Assembly: GCF_003350005.1 (NCBI RefSeq)
Contig: NZ_QLKS01000002.1
Location: 434,001 to 498,000, forward strand
Length of the DNA: 64,000 nucleotides
Direction: 5' to 3'
DNA from: Psychrobacter proteolyticus
Lineage (GTDB): Bacteria > Pseudomonadota > Gammaproteobacteria > Pseudomonadales > Moraxellaceae
This document shows, piece by piece, positions 37,057-46,972 of this stretch (its first letter is position 1; every line of letters starts with the position of its first letter). A program made the translations under genes and the position numbers. Under the pieces are notes generated by a model. It ran no database searches. It was given only the letters and a program-made list of their open reading frames with translations, and had not been told where the DNA came from.

Positions 37057-38934
37057 CTAACCGATGCTCAGACTTTTGATGGATTTACGCTTACCATAAG
37101 CAATTTGTACCAGTGCACGTGTCACCAAAATTGCAGTGAATAGCGAGCTGACAATACCAATAGCTAGCGTAATCGCAAAGCCTTTAATCGGACCAGTACC
37201 AATCGCAAATAGGATAAACGCGACCAATAAGGTTGTAATGTTGGCATCAAAAATACTGCTAAATGCGCGATCGAAACCTGCCACAATGGCTGATTTTGGC
37301 CGGACACCATTGGCAATCTCTTCTCGTATTCGCTCAAAAATCAGTACGTTGGCATCAACTGCCATACCGATGGTTAAAACGATACCTGCGATACCCGGTA
37401 GGGTAAGTGATGAACCCAAAATTGACATAATCGCAATGATAATAATAACGTTAACGGCTAGCGCAACGTTGGCAATTACACCAAACAGGCGATAGAAGAT
37501 AATCATAAACGCGAAGACTAATAGATAGCCAACCTGCGTAGAGAACAATCCTTTATCAATGTTTTCTTGACCGAGTGATGGACCAATAGTGCGCTCTTCT
37601 ACGAAGTACATCGGTGCAGCAAGTGCGCCTGAACGTAGCAATAGCGCAAGCTCAGCGGCTTCAGCACTACTGTCTAAACCAGTAATACGGAACGATGAAC
37701 CCAGTACTGCTTGAATGTTGGCGCGGTTGATGACTTTGGTTTCAGCGTAAGGTGTGCGTACTTCAGTCGTTTCACCAGTGGCTGGATCTTCTTCGTAAGT
37801 GATTCTTTGTTTGTTTTCAATGAACAATACAGCCATCTGTTGACCAACAGCTGTACGAGTGGCGTTCTGCATGAGCTTGCCGCCAGCACTGTCCAAGGTA
37901 ATACTTACTTCAGGTAGACCGCTTTCATCCAAGCCAGTTTGCGCGTTGGTTACTTTGTCCCCGGTGACGATCGCTTGACGATCTAACAATACAGGTGGGC
38001 CATCCAGTGTTTCGAATGGGAATGCCTCTGTACCTGCTGGAGGTATGCCGCCAGTATAGGTATCGGCATCTTCTGCTACCATACGGAACTCAAGGTTTGC
38101 AGTACGACCAAGTACACGTTTTGCTTCAGCAGTATCTTGTACACCAGGTAGCTCAACGACGATACGGCTAGCGCCTTGCGACTGTACCAAAGCTTCGGTC
38201 ACACCCAGCTCAGCAATACGATTGCGTAGAGTCGTTAAGTTCTGGTTGACCGCGTAGCTATTGATTTCATCAAGTGTCGCATCGTTATACGATAAGACCA
38301 ATGCAGGACCTTGATCATCAATAGAAGACTGCAAGTTAAACGTATTGCTCATTGAGCCTTGTAATACGTTCTGTGCACGGTTACGAGTATCAGTATCAGC
38401 AAAGTGCAATACCACGCCGCGATCTTCGGTTTTGATACCTTTGATTGCTACTCGCTCAGCACGTAGCTCACGTCGCATATCGCGACTGGCACTGGTCAAA
38501 CGCTGTTCAAGCGCCTTGTCCATATCGACTTCGAGAACAAAGCGTACACCACCACGCAAATCAAGACCAAGCTTCATCGGTCTTGCACCGATATCACGTA
38601 GCCACTGCGGAGTAGTTTGTGCTAGGTTAAGGGCAACGACATAGTCTTCGCCCAAGTTTTGACGTAGCACTTCTTGCGCCTTTAGCTGATCGACTGGGTT
38701 GTTGAGGCGTACCAGCGCGCTGTTGCCCTCAAACGTGCCATCGTGGTTATCTAGACCTGCCTCTTCGAGTAAGCTTTGAGACTCGGTTAAAATGCCTTCA
38801 GATAGCTGAGTTCCTGCGGCTGCGCTCGTAATCTGCACAGCAGGTTCGTCAGGGTAAAGGTTGGGGGCAGCATATAGACCGGCAACGACTAGCACGACGG
38901 CAATTAGTAAGTATTTCCAAGCGGGATATTGCAT
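37057..38934 (-). CDS. secD: Protein translocase subunit SecD
   Basis: 625 residues. One N-terminal span (WKYLLIAVVLVVAGLYAAPNLYP), a large periplasmic P1 domain beginning 'MKLGLDLRGGVRFVLEVDM', then five spans with 'GMAVDANVLIFERIREEI', the proton-relay Asp region. I start at the ATG at 38934 (MQYPAWKY) with AGAAG upstream. An upstream in-frame start at 38979 would add 15 residues without such a signal. Confidence 0.95.
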   Translation of the reverse strand: MQYPAWKYLLIAVVLVVAGLYAAPNLYPDEPAVQITSAAAGTQLSEGILTESQSLLEEAGLDNHDGTFEGNSALVRLNNPVDQLKAQEVLRQNLGEDYVVALNLAQTTPQWLRDIGARPMKLGLDLRGGVRFVLEVDMDKALEQRLTSASRDMRRELRAERVAIKGIKTEDRGVVLHFADTDTRNRAQNVLQGSMSNTFNLQSSIDDQGPALVLSYNDATLDEINSYAVNQNLTTLRNRIAELGVTEALVQSQGASRIVVELPGVQDTAEAKRVLGRTANLEFRMVAEDADTYTGGIPPAGTEAFPFETLDGPPVLLDRQAIVTGDKVTNAQTGLDESGLPEVSITLDSAGGKLMQNATRTAVGQQMAVLFIENKQRITYEEDPATGETTEVRTPYAETKVINRANIQAVLGSSFRITGLDSSAEAAELALLLRSGALAAPMYFVEERTIGPSLGQENIDKGLFSTQVGYLLVFAFMIIFYRLFGVIANVALAVNVIIIIAIMSILGSSLTLPGIAGIVLTIGMAVDANVLIFERIREEIANGVRPKSAIVAGFDRAFSSIFDANITTLLVAFILFAIGTGPIKGFAITLAIGIVSSLFTAILVTRALVQIAYGKRKSIKSLSIG

Positions 38935-39312
38935 AATCACTTCTTTAAGTTGATAAACGACTGGCGACGTAGGCCACAAGTTAGCAGATGGGAAGTTAGC
39001 GATAGCAACGGTCGAGTGCTATGTTCAGCAGCCGTCATCATGCACCATTGCGATCATCCGCGATGATAGTAACGCATAAAACAGTAAAGCAAATAATACA
39101 GATGTCTGTTTATCCGGTCACCAAAAATCATATGGCTAGATTGGATAAAGATAAGACATCTAAACAGTAAGCCTAATTTATATAGCAATTTTACCTTACT
39201 GTGTTAATAGCGAAAAATGACCGTAAATCATATACGGTCATTTTTTAGTCATTACATTCATTAATGTGACGACTATTGAGTATTCACTAATAAAAACCAG
39301 TGAACATTCTAA
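38935..39312. other. Gap between yajC and secD
   Basis: 378 bp. It contains a strong bidirectional terminator (39213-39246) and a short palindrome ATCATC-CGC-GATGAT at 39053-39067. secD must have its own promoter here. No gene seen. Confidence 0.6.
39213..39246 (-). terminator. Bidirectional terminator downstream of yajC
   Basis: AAAAATGACCGTA (39213-39225) pairs perfectly with TACGGTCATTTTT (39233-39245). It lies 67 bp after the yajC stop and separates yajC from secDF. Confidence 0.88.
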
Positions 39313-39642
39313 TTAGACGCTTTCGATTGTGCCAGCAGGCAATACTGAAATAACAGAAGCACGTTGTACTTTCACGTCAGTATTGTTGTTTAGGCTCACA
39401 ACAGCGTAATCGCCTTCGATTGCTTTGATACGGCCCATTAAGCCACCAGCGAAAATGATTTCACTGCCAACGGTCAATGCGTTAACCATGGCACGGTGTT
39501 CTTTGGTACGCTTAGACTGCGGGCGAATGACCAAGAAGTAAAAAATCGCAAAAAACGCAACAGGCAGTAAAATCTGGCCGAATAGACCTGCAGCACCTGC
39601 AGTATCTGGTGCAGCATGGGCAGCTTGAATAAATAAGCTCAT
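39313..39642 (-). CDS. yajC: Preprotein translocase subunit YajC
   Basis: 109 residues with a short N-terminal part, one span at about 19-40 (LFGQILLPVAFFAIFYFLVIRPQSKRTKEHR) and the conserved 'GSEIIFAGGLMGRIKAIEGDYAVV' cytoplasmic domain. YajC binds SecDF. GAGAGA precedes the ATG. The usual upstream tgt gene is absent from this window; the upstream region is a long spacer. Confidence 0.93.
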   Translation of the reverse strand: MSLFIQAAHAAPDTAGAAGLFGQILLPVAFFAIFYFLVIRPQSKRTKEHRAMVNALTVGSEIIFAGGLMGRIKAIEGDYAVVSLNNNTDVKVQRASVISVLPAGTIESV

Positions 39643-40183
39643 AATATCTCTCAGTAAGTCATAGACAATAATAAAATTAGACGCATAGTAACAAAAAATC
39701 CCAGACTTAGTAACTGTTAATCATAGGCTGAGCGTGTTTTTCTTAGCGTAAGGCATACTATCAGCCAACGGGTAGGACAACAATGTTTTTACTACATTCA
39801 GATAATCCATATAAAGCCCCAGGCTAAATAACTGTCATGAATTGCGTAGTAAAGATGTAATTATACAGCCGTTAATAGTAAGGTAATAAAAGTCATCAAA
39901 AAACAAAAACTTAAAAATGGCGACTTATTGTGAAATGGTATCATCAATGCTACTATCAAATGGCAATGATTGCCTGCATTTAGTATGCTAAATATTGAAC
40001 CATAATACGGCTTATTGAAGCATAGTATGGCTTTGAAATAGCGATTAAATCAGCTAAATCAGCTTTGAGTAACTATTTATACGATAGACAGAGGTCTTTT
40101 ATTACTTCATTAATAGTAATCTGAAAATCGATATAAATTGCTCATGACATTATCTTCCTTTTTCTCTTTTTAGGTTACCTAAC
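39643..40183. other. Long spacer upstream of yajC
   Basis: 541 bp AT-rich, between divergent genes. I see imperfect short repeats only (for example AAATCAGCT twice near 40047-40066, and a diverged ~17-bp repeat around 40000-40035). No ORF with a credible start. Confidence 0.5.
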
Positions 40184-41497
40184 TTGTTCACCACTTTTAT
40201 GTTTGTACCTCGTTTATGTCGTCCGCGTGCTAATCGTAAAGACGCATCTGCAGAGCCTCCCCCGAGAATGACTACTAGTTCTCGATTTGGTTATACTTCT
40301 TTTTCGGCACTATCTGCATTGGTAATTCTTCTGATACCGCAGGCAGTGTGGGCAGCTGGTGCTGTATCAACGTCCAGCGAGGCCGCAGCACCAACTGCGC
40401 TTAGCGTTTCTTTATTGATATTTTTTGTCTTACTCGCTATTGGTGTCTCTTTCGTCTGTTCATTAGCAGAGTCTGTTTTGCTGAGCATGACGCCATCGTT
40501 TATTGCGGATGTGCAAGAAACCAGTCCAAAAAAAGCAGAAATGCTTAAAAGCCTCAAAGTGGACAATATCGACCAGTCACTAGCCGCTATTTTAACGTTA
40601 AATACCGTTGCTCATACACTCGGCTCTATCGGTGCTGGTGCACAGGCCACAATCGTCTTTGGTAGTGCGTGGTTTGGTCTGTTTTCTGCCCTCATGACGC
40701 TTGCTATCTTATTCTTGTCTGAGATTATCCCAAAAACTTTGGGTACAGTTTACTGGCGTCAGCTAAGTGGTTTGGTTGCTTATTTCGTTCGTGGCATCAT
40801 CATGCTGCTATACCCGTTAATTTGGTTCTCAGAGCGTCTGACGAAACTATTGGTACGCGGTAAAGAGCCGCAAACATTTAGTCGCCGTGAGTTTGCTGCT
40901 CTTGCTAGTATTGGTGAAGAGTCGGGTCAAATTGATCCACTAGAGTCACGTATCATTCGGAACTTGCTCGCATTTGGCGCGATTAAAGTCGAAGACATCA
41001 TGACACCGCGCTCAGTGATGCTCGCATTCGAAGAGAATAAAACCGTCGCTGAGCTATTGGTTGATCGTCCAAAGTTGACGTTTTCTCGCTTGCCAATCTA
41101 TGATGGTGATTTGGATAACATTACAGGCTTTGTCCTAAAAACTGACATGCTACTGGCTAAAGTCAATCATGCTATGCATAAGCCATTGACGCAGTTTCAG
41201 CGCGACATCACTTTTGTTTTCTCTAAAATGAAGCTGTTTGACTTGTTAGAGTTAATGCTAAAAAATCGTATTCATATCGCCATTACGGTTGGTGAGTATG
41301 GTGAAGTTAAAGGTCTAGTCACCTTAGAAGACGTATTTGAGACATTGTTAGGTCTTGAAATTGTTGATGAGATAGACCGTGTCGAAGATATGCAAGCGTT
41401 AGCACGTCAGATGATGGATAGACGGGTAGAGCGTTTGGGTATGAAGCTCAGTGATGATGAACAGTATGAAGACAGTAACAACGAGCTTAAGCCTTAA
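40184..41497 (+). CDS. CNNM/CBS-domain transporter-like protein (hemolysin family, CorC/HlyC-like)
   Basis: 437 residues. A CNNM (DUF21) membrane domain with four spans (about 70-245, 'FVCSLAESVLLSMTPSFIADVQE'), followed by a CBS pair (about 265-400, 'EDIMTPRSVMLAFEENKTVAELL' and 'GEYGEVKGLVTLEDVFETLLGLEIVDE'). No C-terminal CorC_HlyC domain is visible after the CBS pair, so it is the short form. The family is linked to Mg2+/Co2+ transport or resistance. The start is uncertain: TTG 40184 has AGG upstream, and ATG 40199 is an alternative. The N-terminal ~55 residues are non-conserved and include a hydrophobic segment. Confidence 0.82.
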   Translation: MFTTFMFVPRLCRPRANRKDASAEPPPRMTTSSRFGYTSFSALSALVILLIPQAVWAAGAVSTSSEAAAPTALSVSLLIFFVLLAIGVSFVCSLAESVLLSMTPSFIADVQETSPKKAEMLKSLKVDNIDQSLAAILTLNTVAHTLGSIGAGAQATIVFGSAWFGLFSALMTLAILFLSEIIPKTLGTVYWRQLSGLVAYFVRGIIMLLYPLIWFSERLTKLLVRGKEPQTFSRREFAALASIGEESGQIDPLESRIIRNLLAFGAIKVEDIMTPRSVMLAFEENKTVAELLVDRPKLTFSRLPIYDGDLDNITGFVLKTDMLLAKVNHAMHKPLTQFQRDITFVFSKMKLFDLLELMLKNRIHIAITVGEYGEVKGLVTLEDVFETLLGLEIVDEIDRVEDMQALARQMMDRRVERLGMKLSDDEQYEDSNNELKP

Positions 41498-41857
41498 TTA
41501 AGCCAGACTCTAACCTAGGTAGCTTAATAAGTATTAACGGTTCTAAGGATTGACGGTTTAAAAATAGTCAATTCATTATGGGGTTGGCTATAAAGCTGAG
41601 CTACAGAGACTTTAACTGTTTGAGCTTGGATTTGTAGCATAAAATCTTATAAATATTTTATTTGATAGCCTGTGTTTTTATTCGCAATAATTACACAGGG
41701 TGTCACATGGCTGTGAGAATTCGATGATAGGCTCGGCATATGATATGAGTATACTTATATAGATATACCTATACAGATGCACTGCCAAAACAAATGATAA
41801 AAGGGCGTTAATCGTCACTATATGACACTAACGAAAAAAATATCGCTAAGGATTATC
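41498..41857. other. Intergenic region
   Basis: 360 bp AT-rich. It contains a run of overlapping near-palindromic GTATACTTATATAG-type sequence at about 41746-41777, probably promoter DNA of the exported protein gene. No gene seen. Confidence 0.45.
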
Positions 41858-42352
41858 ATGAAAAAATTATTGGGAAATAGGCTATTAGCTCTATTGGTGA
41901 AAGGTGCCAGCATCACTGCAATCGTAGCAGTAGCCAGCACCATCAGTATCAATGCACAAGCGGCTACTATGACCGAAAATTTGGTACAGAACTATGCCGC
42001 CGCAATGAAAGCATCAGCGAATAGCCAGAGCATCAGTCAAGTATCGAGCCTTGTGTCAGATGACGCGCTTATTTCTTTATCTAGAAGGGGTAAGTCTACC
42101 AGTCTGGACAAAGATGCCTATTTAAAGCTGCTCCAAAACAGCTGGAATGATACGTCTAATTATCGCTATGATATTTCTGTAGATAATGTGGTGATTACTG
42201 GTTCACAAGCTAAAGCTAATGTAACAACCAATGAGAGCTGGGTAAAAAACGGTCAGCAAGTATCGTTTGTCACCACATCTCGTGTGACCTTAACCTTGTC
42301 TACTGGTAATGCAGTGCTCTTGCGCGCAGTATCACAGGTAGCTATTAATTAA
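41858..42352 (+). CDS. Exported hypothetical protein, NTF2-like fold suspected
   Basis: 164 residues from the ATG at 41858 (AAGGA upstream); an in-frame ATG 12 codons earlier lacks a signal. Signal peptide to about residue 36 (AQAA), then a ~125-residue domain with a helix (MTENLVQNYAAAMKAS) and alternating strands ending in 'SRVTLTLSTGNAVLLRAVSQVAIN'. The layout resembles NTF2/SnoaL-like domains, but I do not recognise a named family. It would be periplasmic. No operon partner. Confidence 0.6.
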   Translation: MKKLLGNRLLALLVKGASITAIVAVASTISINAQAATMTENLVQNYAAAMKASANSQSISQVSSLVSDDALISLSRRGKSTSLDKDAYLKLLQNSWNDTSNYRYDISVDNVVITGSQAKANVTTNESWVKNGQQVSFVTTSRVTLTLSTGNAVLLRAVSQVAIN

Positions 42353-42596
42353 GTCGTCATTGACCAAGCAAGACTCAAAAATACAATAGGTTATATAAAC
42401 ACTAGTTGGTCGAGCTAGCTGCAATTTTGACTTATAAAAAATTTTAGTTGGCTAAGCAGTCATTACTTAGTGTTACAGGCTATTTAAGCGTCTATTATTA
42501 TCTTTTATATTAGGCTGGTCTTTGCTTTACATTGCATACTATACTATCCATCAATTTTGTCTTATTAATTTCTGTCGTTAGGAAACTTCCAATATC

Positions 42597-45500
42597 ATGT
42601 CTACTGTGCTATCACACTCTCGCTCATTTATTGCGTTGCCATTGACGCTTGCGGTATCCACTCTACTGATTAGTGCGTGTAGCAATACATCAGCGGTAAA
42701 AAACAAAGGGGCAACCAATAGCTCATCTGTCATCACCAAAAATCCTTCCAATCAAGGGGCCAATACGGGTAGTGCAGACTACTCAACTGCATTTTTAGAT
42801 GCAGAGAGCTTGGATGAATTGGCTGACTTGTTAGAAGCCACTGATATGACAATGGTAGAAGGTAACCAGCTTGCTATTCAGCAATATGGTGATTTGTGGA
42901 ATCGTCTACGCGCAGGCTACCGCATGAATGGTGGTAAGCCAATCTATAATCAGCGTATTGAAGGTCAAAAAAGCTGGTTTACCAGTAGACAGGATTATCT
43001 AAATCGTCTAACTGCACGTGCCAGCCGCTATATCTATCATACGGTACGGGAAGCAGAGCGTCGCAATATTCCAACAGAGCTTGCCTTGTTACCAGTTATC
43101 GAAAGCTCTTACGATCCAAGTGGTACGAGTAGTGCGGCAGCGGCGGGCTTATGGCAGTTTATCCCGAGTACGGGCCGTATTTATGGTTTGAACCAAAGTA
43201 GCACTTATGATGGTCGCCGCGATGTGATTGAATCGACACGTGCTGCTTACGACTTCTTGACGGCACTGCACAACCAGTTCGGTAGTTGGGAGCTAGCATT
43301 GGCTGCTTACAACGCTGGACCTGGTCGTATCCAAAAGGCAATTGATGCCAATGCAGCGCGCGGGCTACCAACAGACTATTGGTCACTTCAACTGCCGACT
43401 GAAACGATGAACTATGTGCCGCGTTTCTTAGCCGTAGCTGAAATCGTTGCCAAGCCTGAGCAGTATGGTGTGTATCTACCAGCTATCGCTAACCGTCAGC
43501 ATTTCCGTAGTGTACCTGTCAATTATGGTGTGAGCTTGGCGGAAGTGTCGCAGTTGACTGGCGTTAGCTACGATGAGCTAGAACGTCTAAATACCGCACT
43601 GACATCAGGCCGTGTTGACTCTTCAGGTCCGCAGCGCATCATCATTCCTAACGATGTCAGTCTCAATGCTGATGCCAAATTAAGCGGGCTCAGAGGTAAC
43701 GGTACAGGTAATGTCCTCGCCTCAAATAACGCAGGTAGCTCCAGCACGACAGCGACTGCGCCAAGCTATAATAACAAACCATATACTTCGTCGTCACTAC
43801 CATCTAACAGCAGCGCATTGGCTGATTATGCTGCTAGCGCTAGCGTACCTCAGCAAACGACTAGCTACATCTCGCCGTCAGCACAGACAACTAGCAGCTC
43901 TGTTTATAGTGGTAGCGCCTCAGTTCGTACTGAGCCTCCATTGAGCAGTGCGGAAACCAAAAAAATTAATGCCGAGCTAAAGAGCAGTAATAGTCTACCG
44001 ACTACCTCAGCCCAGATCACTCAAAATAATACGATTGTCCAAGAGCCGCCGCTTAGTAAAGAAGAGCGTGATTTTATTGCCAATCAGATCCGTAGAAATA
44101 CTTCTGAGACCAATGTTATCAATGCTGATGGCAACATTAATCTATCAGCCGTACAGACACAGCAGTCTATTCTAGAAGCAAGTGGTGCAGAGAAAAAACT
44201 TAGCTTTGCTAAAACTTCGGTAAGTAAGCCAAAACCGCAAGGCACACGTACCACTTATACGGTAAAACGTGGCGATACGCTTTCGAACATTGCGAGTCGA
44301 GCAGGGGTTAGCTGGCGTGATATCGCAGAATGGAACCAAATAGATGCCAGTGCCAATCTGCTGTCTGGCAGCACGTTGTATCTATATGATGCCAAAACTA
44401 TCGAGCCGTTGAGCACTGCTAGCAGTGCAGCTGCTAGTCAGCCTGACAGTTACATCGTACAAGGTGGTGATACGCTTATCGGTACGGCCAATCGTTTTGG
44501 TTTATCGGTTACCCAACTAGCCAGCTACAATAATCTGAGCAGCCGTGCTGATCTGCTCAGAGGTCAGAAGTTATGGCTCATACCGGGTAAAGTGACTGCC
44601 CCTGCGACAACACCTGCAGCACCTTCTACCAAGCCGAGTAAATCAAGCACTGCGACCAAGAACTATAAAGTAAAAGCAGGAGACGGCTTAATTGCATTGG
44701 CACGTCAATTCAATGTGTCGACAGATACTTTAGCCAGTCTCAATGGTATCAACAGCACCAGTTCGCTATATGTTGGTCAGACACTTAAAGTGCCAGCCAG
44801 CGTTGATTTTGATGCTGCAAGCACTACGGGCGCTAGCAGTAGTAACAGCTCAAGCTCGGTCGCGACCACCAATTACAAAGTAAAATCAGGTGATACGCTG
44901 ATTGGCATTGCTAACAGCATCGGAGTTAGTGCAACGGAACTTGCTGCGGTAAACAGCAGTTTTGATGCAAAGGCTCGCTTGCAACGTGGTCAAACGATTA
45001 AAGTTCCTGCTTCTAAAGAGTTGGTCGACCGTCAGTTGAATGACAAAGCGGTCAGCTACAAAGTAAAATCAGGAGATACCTTAACGGGTGTCGCCAAACG
45101 CTACAATATTGGACTAAGTGATTTGGCATCAGCAAATAATTTGAATACCAACTCGAATCTGATACTGGGCCGTACTATCACTATCCCTGCTAGCGGCGGT
45201 GTGACAAGTGCATCTAGTAACAGCCAAAGCAGCAGTTCTACTAGTAGTAGTTCTACTAGTAGCAGTAGTAGCTCAGCAAGTAGTGGAACAAAACTGAGCA
45301 ACACTGAAAGCTATAAAGTTAAATCTGGTGATGGTCTGATTGCTTTGGCACGTCAGTTCGGTATCTCTGTAGAGGACTTGGCAGCGACCAATGATCTAGC
45401 GACCAATGCTCAGCTACAACGCGGCCAAACGCTTAAAGTACCAAAAGCGACAGTAAGCTACACGGTTGGCTCGGGTGATAGCTTGATTGGTCTAGCACGT

Positions 45501-45599
45501 AAATATGGTGTCTCAACACAAGAGCTGGCTGATATGAACAATATCGCTGCTGATACGATGTTGCAGCGTGGTCAGCGTCTGACTGTTCCAAATCGCTAA
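42597..45599 (+). CDS. mltD: Membrane-bound lytic murein transglycosylase D with seven LysM repeats
   Basis: A 1000-residue lipoprotein: signal peptide with lipobox LISAC (Cys28), a goose-type SLT domain (about 150-300) with catalytic Glu169 in PVIESSYDPSG, then Ser/Thr-rich linkers separating seven LysM modules, each beginning like Y-x-V-x-x-GDxL and ending in LKVP or similar. A degenerate LysM-like segment ('VNYGVSLAEVSQLTGVSYDEL') directly follows the SLT domain. E. coli MltD has two LysM and 452 residues. LysM binds peptidoglycan glycan chains; the enzyme cleaves them for growth or remodelling. A linker is poly-Ser (around residues 870-900). Confidence 0.93.
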   Translation: MSTVLSHSRSFIALPLTLAVSTLLISACSNTSAVKNKGATNSSSVITKNPSNQGANTGSADYSTAFLDAESLDELADLLEATDMTMVEGNQLAIQQYGDLWNRLRAGYRMNGGKPIYNQRIEGQKSWFTSRQDYLNRLTARASRYIYHTVREAERRNIPTELALLPVIESSYDPSGTSSAAAAGLWQFIPSTGRIYGLNQSSTYDGRRDVIESTRAAYDFLTALHNQFGSWELALAAYNAGPGRIQKAIDANAARGLPTDYWSLQLPTETMNYVPRFLAVAEIVAKPEQYGVYLPAIANRQHFRSVPVNYGVSLAEVSQLTGVSYDELERLNTALTSGRVDSSGPQRIIIPNDVSLNADAKLSGLRGNGTGNVLASNNAGSSSTTATAPSYNNKPYTSSSLPSNSSALADYAASASVPQQTTSYISPSAQTTSSSVYSGSASVRTEPPLSSAETKKINAELKSSNSLPTTSAQITQNNTIVQEPPLSKEERDFIANQIRRNTSETNVINADGNINLSAVQTQQSILEASGAEKKLSFAKTSVSKPKPQGTRTTYTVKRGDTLSNIASRAGVSWRDIAEWNQIDASANLLSGSTLYLYDAKTIEPLSTASSAAASQPDSYIVQGGDTLIGTANRFGLSVTQLASYNNLSSRADLLRGQKLWLIPGKVTAPATTPAAPSTKPSKSSTATKNYKVKAGDGLIALARQFNVSTDTLASLNGINSTSSLYVGQTLKVPASVDFDAASTTGASSSNSSSSVATTNYKVKSGDTLIGIANSIGVSATELAAVNSSFDAKARLQRGQTIKVPASKELVDRQLNDKAVSYKVKSGDTLTGVAKRYNIGLSDLASANNLNTNSNLILGRTITIPASGGVTSASSNSQSSSSTSSSSTSSSSSSASSGTKLSNTESYKVKSGDGLIALARQFGISVEDLAATNDLATNAQLQRGQTLKVPKATVSYTVGSGDSLIGLARKYGVSTQELADMNNIAADTMLQRGQRLTVPNR

Positions 45600-45667
45600 T
45601 GAGTAAGATATTAACGAATGCGGTTTAAACGAGACGTCATTAATATTAGTTATGAATCGTAACGCAC

Positions 45668-45701
45668 AAAAAAAGTTGCTCTTTATAAGAGCAGCTTTTT
45701 T
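45668..45701 (+). terminator. Bidirectional terminator between mltD and the MltF-like gene
   Basis: AAGTTGCTCTT and AAGAGCAGCTT form an 11-bp stem (one G-T pair) with a TAT loop. A-tract and T-run on both sides. Confidence 0.87.
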
Positions 45702-45763
45702 ATGTAACGTGAATCAATAACTGTGAAAATTTAGCTTGCAAACCGCCTAGTAATATCTACAAA

Positions 45764-46972
45764 TTAGACCGTCTGAGTTTTGATAGTCTCAAGATAGCTT
45801 CTGATATTACTGACATAGTGCATGGCTTGACCATAGCGGCTGTTCGACGCTCTATTGTCTGCTAAATAAGCATAGACATTCGCCCAGCTCTTATCATCGA
45901 TACCTTGAGCTCGTAGTTCGCGTTGGATTCTTTTTACCGCATTGGGACCCATGTTATAACCTGCAAGGGCAAACCAGATACGGTCAGTTTTTGGCACGTC
46001 AGAGAAGTCCGCTTTTACTTGCTCTAGATAGCGTGCACCGCCACCAATGCTTTGGTAAGGATCAACGCGGTCTGAGACGCCCATTGCTTTTGCAGTGTTG
46101 TTGGTCAACATCATCAATCCGCGTACGCCAGTCGGCGACACAGCGTTGGCATCAAGGTGTGACTCTTGATAGCCCATCGCGACCAATAGTTCCCAGTCGT
46201 GATTGTAATTGCGTGCTTGCTCTTCAAACGAAGACTGATAGTCCGGTAACTTTTCCGTCAACGTTCTCTGGAAATGATCCTGACTATAGGCATCTTTTAG
46301 CAAATTTTGATTGTAGAACGCGGCAAGTTTCTGTGTGTTTTGTAGCTTGATGCTATCGCACAAGAAGTAACTGGCCTTTCTTGATAGTGGATCATTGGAT
46401 GAGCTAAATGTCCAACTTACCTTAGGATGTAGACCATTTTTAGTTAGACTAGAATCATAACCACAGCTGACATTAATAGAGGATAGATTTAGCTGGCTTT
46501 TTAGTTTGGTGCTGGCAGTGGTCAATGCCATATCAGCTTCACCTGATCTTAAGGCTTTTAGCGCAGCTTCTTCATTGGCATAGGCTTTTAGGTCAATATC
46601 GACACCAAGCTCGTCCGCATAAGTGCGTACCAGATCAAAACCAAAACCATGTTGGAAGCCATCAGTGGCAAAATAGGTGCTGTCACCTGGTACAGCTGCG
46701 ATGGTCAAGGTATTTTCTAGCATGACATTAGCATAAGCTGGTACTGGTGTGCCCATTGTCGTTAGACTCTGCGCAGGCAGAGAGAGTAGGGCTATACTGG
46801 ATACTTGTGCCAGCTTCTTGGTTCTGGAAAAACGCCCCGACGCAGTAGGGGTAACGGATGAAACGATGTTACTTTTGGTGTTAAGTAGGCGTTTAGATGG
46901 ACTCAGCAAATGAGAAATACGGCGTTTAGCCCCTTGCGCAGATACTTTTACACGATAAGTAATACGTTGCAT
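45764..46972 (-). CDS. MltF-like lytic transglycosylase with shortened substrate-binding-like domain
   Basis: 402 residues. A basic 50-residue N-terminus precedes a hydrophobic segment (about 54-82). Then comes a partial family 3 solute-binding-like domain (about 88-225), followed by an SLT domain (about 240-395) with catalytic Glu270 in 'GYQESHLD' and the MltF-type block 'SPTGVRGLMMLTNNTAKAMGVSDR'. E. coli MltF is 518 residues. The missing length falls in the binding domain: after the 'LRSGEADMALTTAS' region only a short stretch remains before 'KLPDYQSSFEEQA'. It probably cleaves peptidoglycan in the periplasm. AGGAG precedes the ATG. Confidence 0.82.
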   Translation of the reverse strand: MQRITYRVKVSAQGAKRRISHLLSPSKRLLNTKSNIVSSVTPTASGRFSRTKKLAQVSSIALLSLPAQSLTTMGTPVPAYANVMLENTLTIAAVPGDSTYFATDGFQHGFGFDLVRTYADELGVDIDLKAYANEEAALKALRSGEADMALTTASTKLKSQLNLSSINVSCGYDSSLTKNGLHPKVSWTFSSSNDPLSRKASYFLCDSIKLQNTQKLAAFYNQNLLKDAYSQDHFQRTLTEKLPDYQSSFEEQARNYNHDWELLVAMGYQESHLDANAVSPTGVRGLMMLTNNTAKAMGVSDRVDPYQSIGGGARYLEQVKADFSDVPKTDRIWFALAGYNMGPNAVKRIQRELRAQGIDDKSWANVYAYLADNRASNSRYGQAMHYVSNIRSYLETIKTQTV

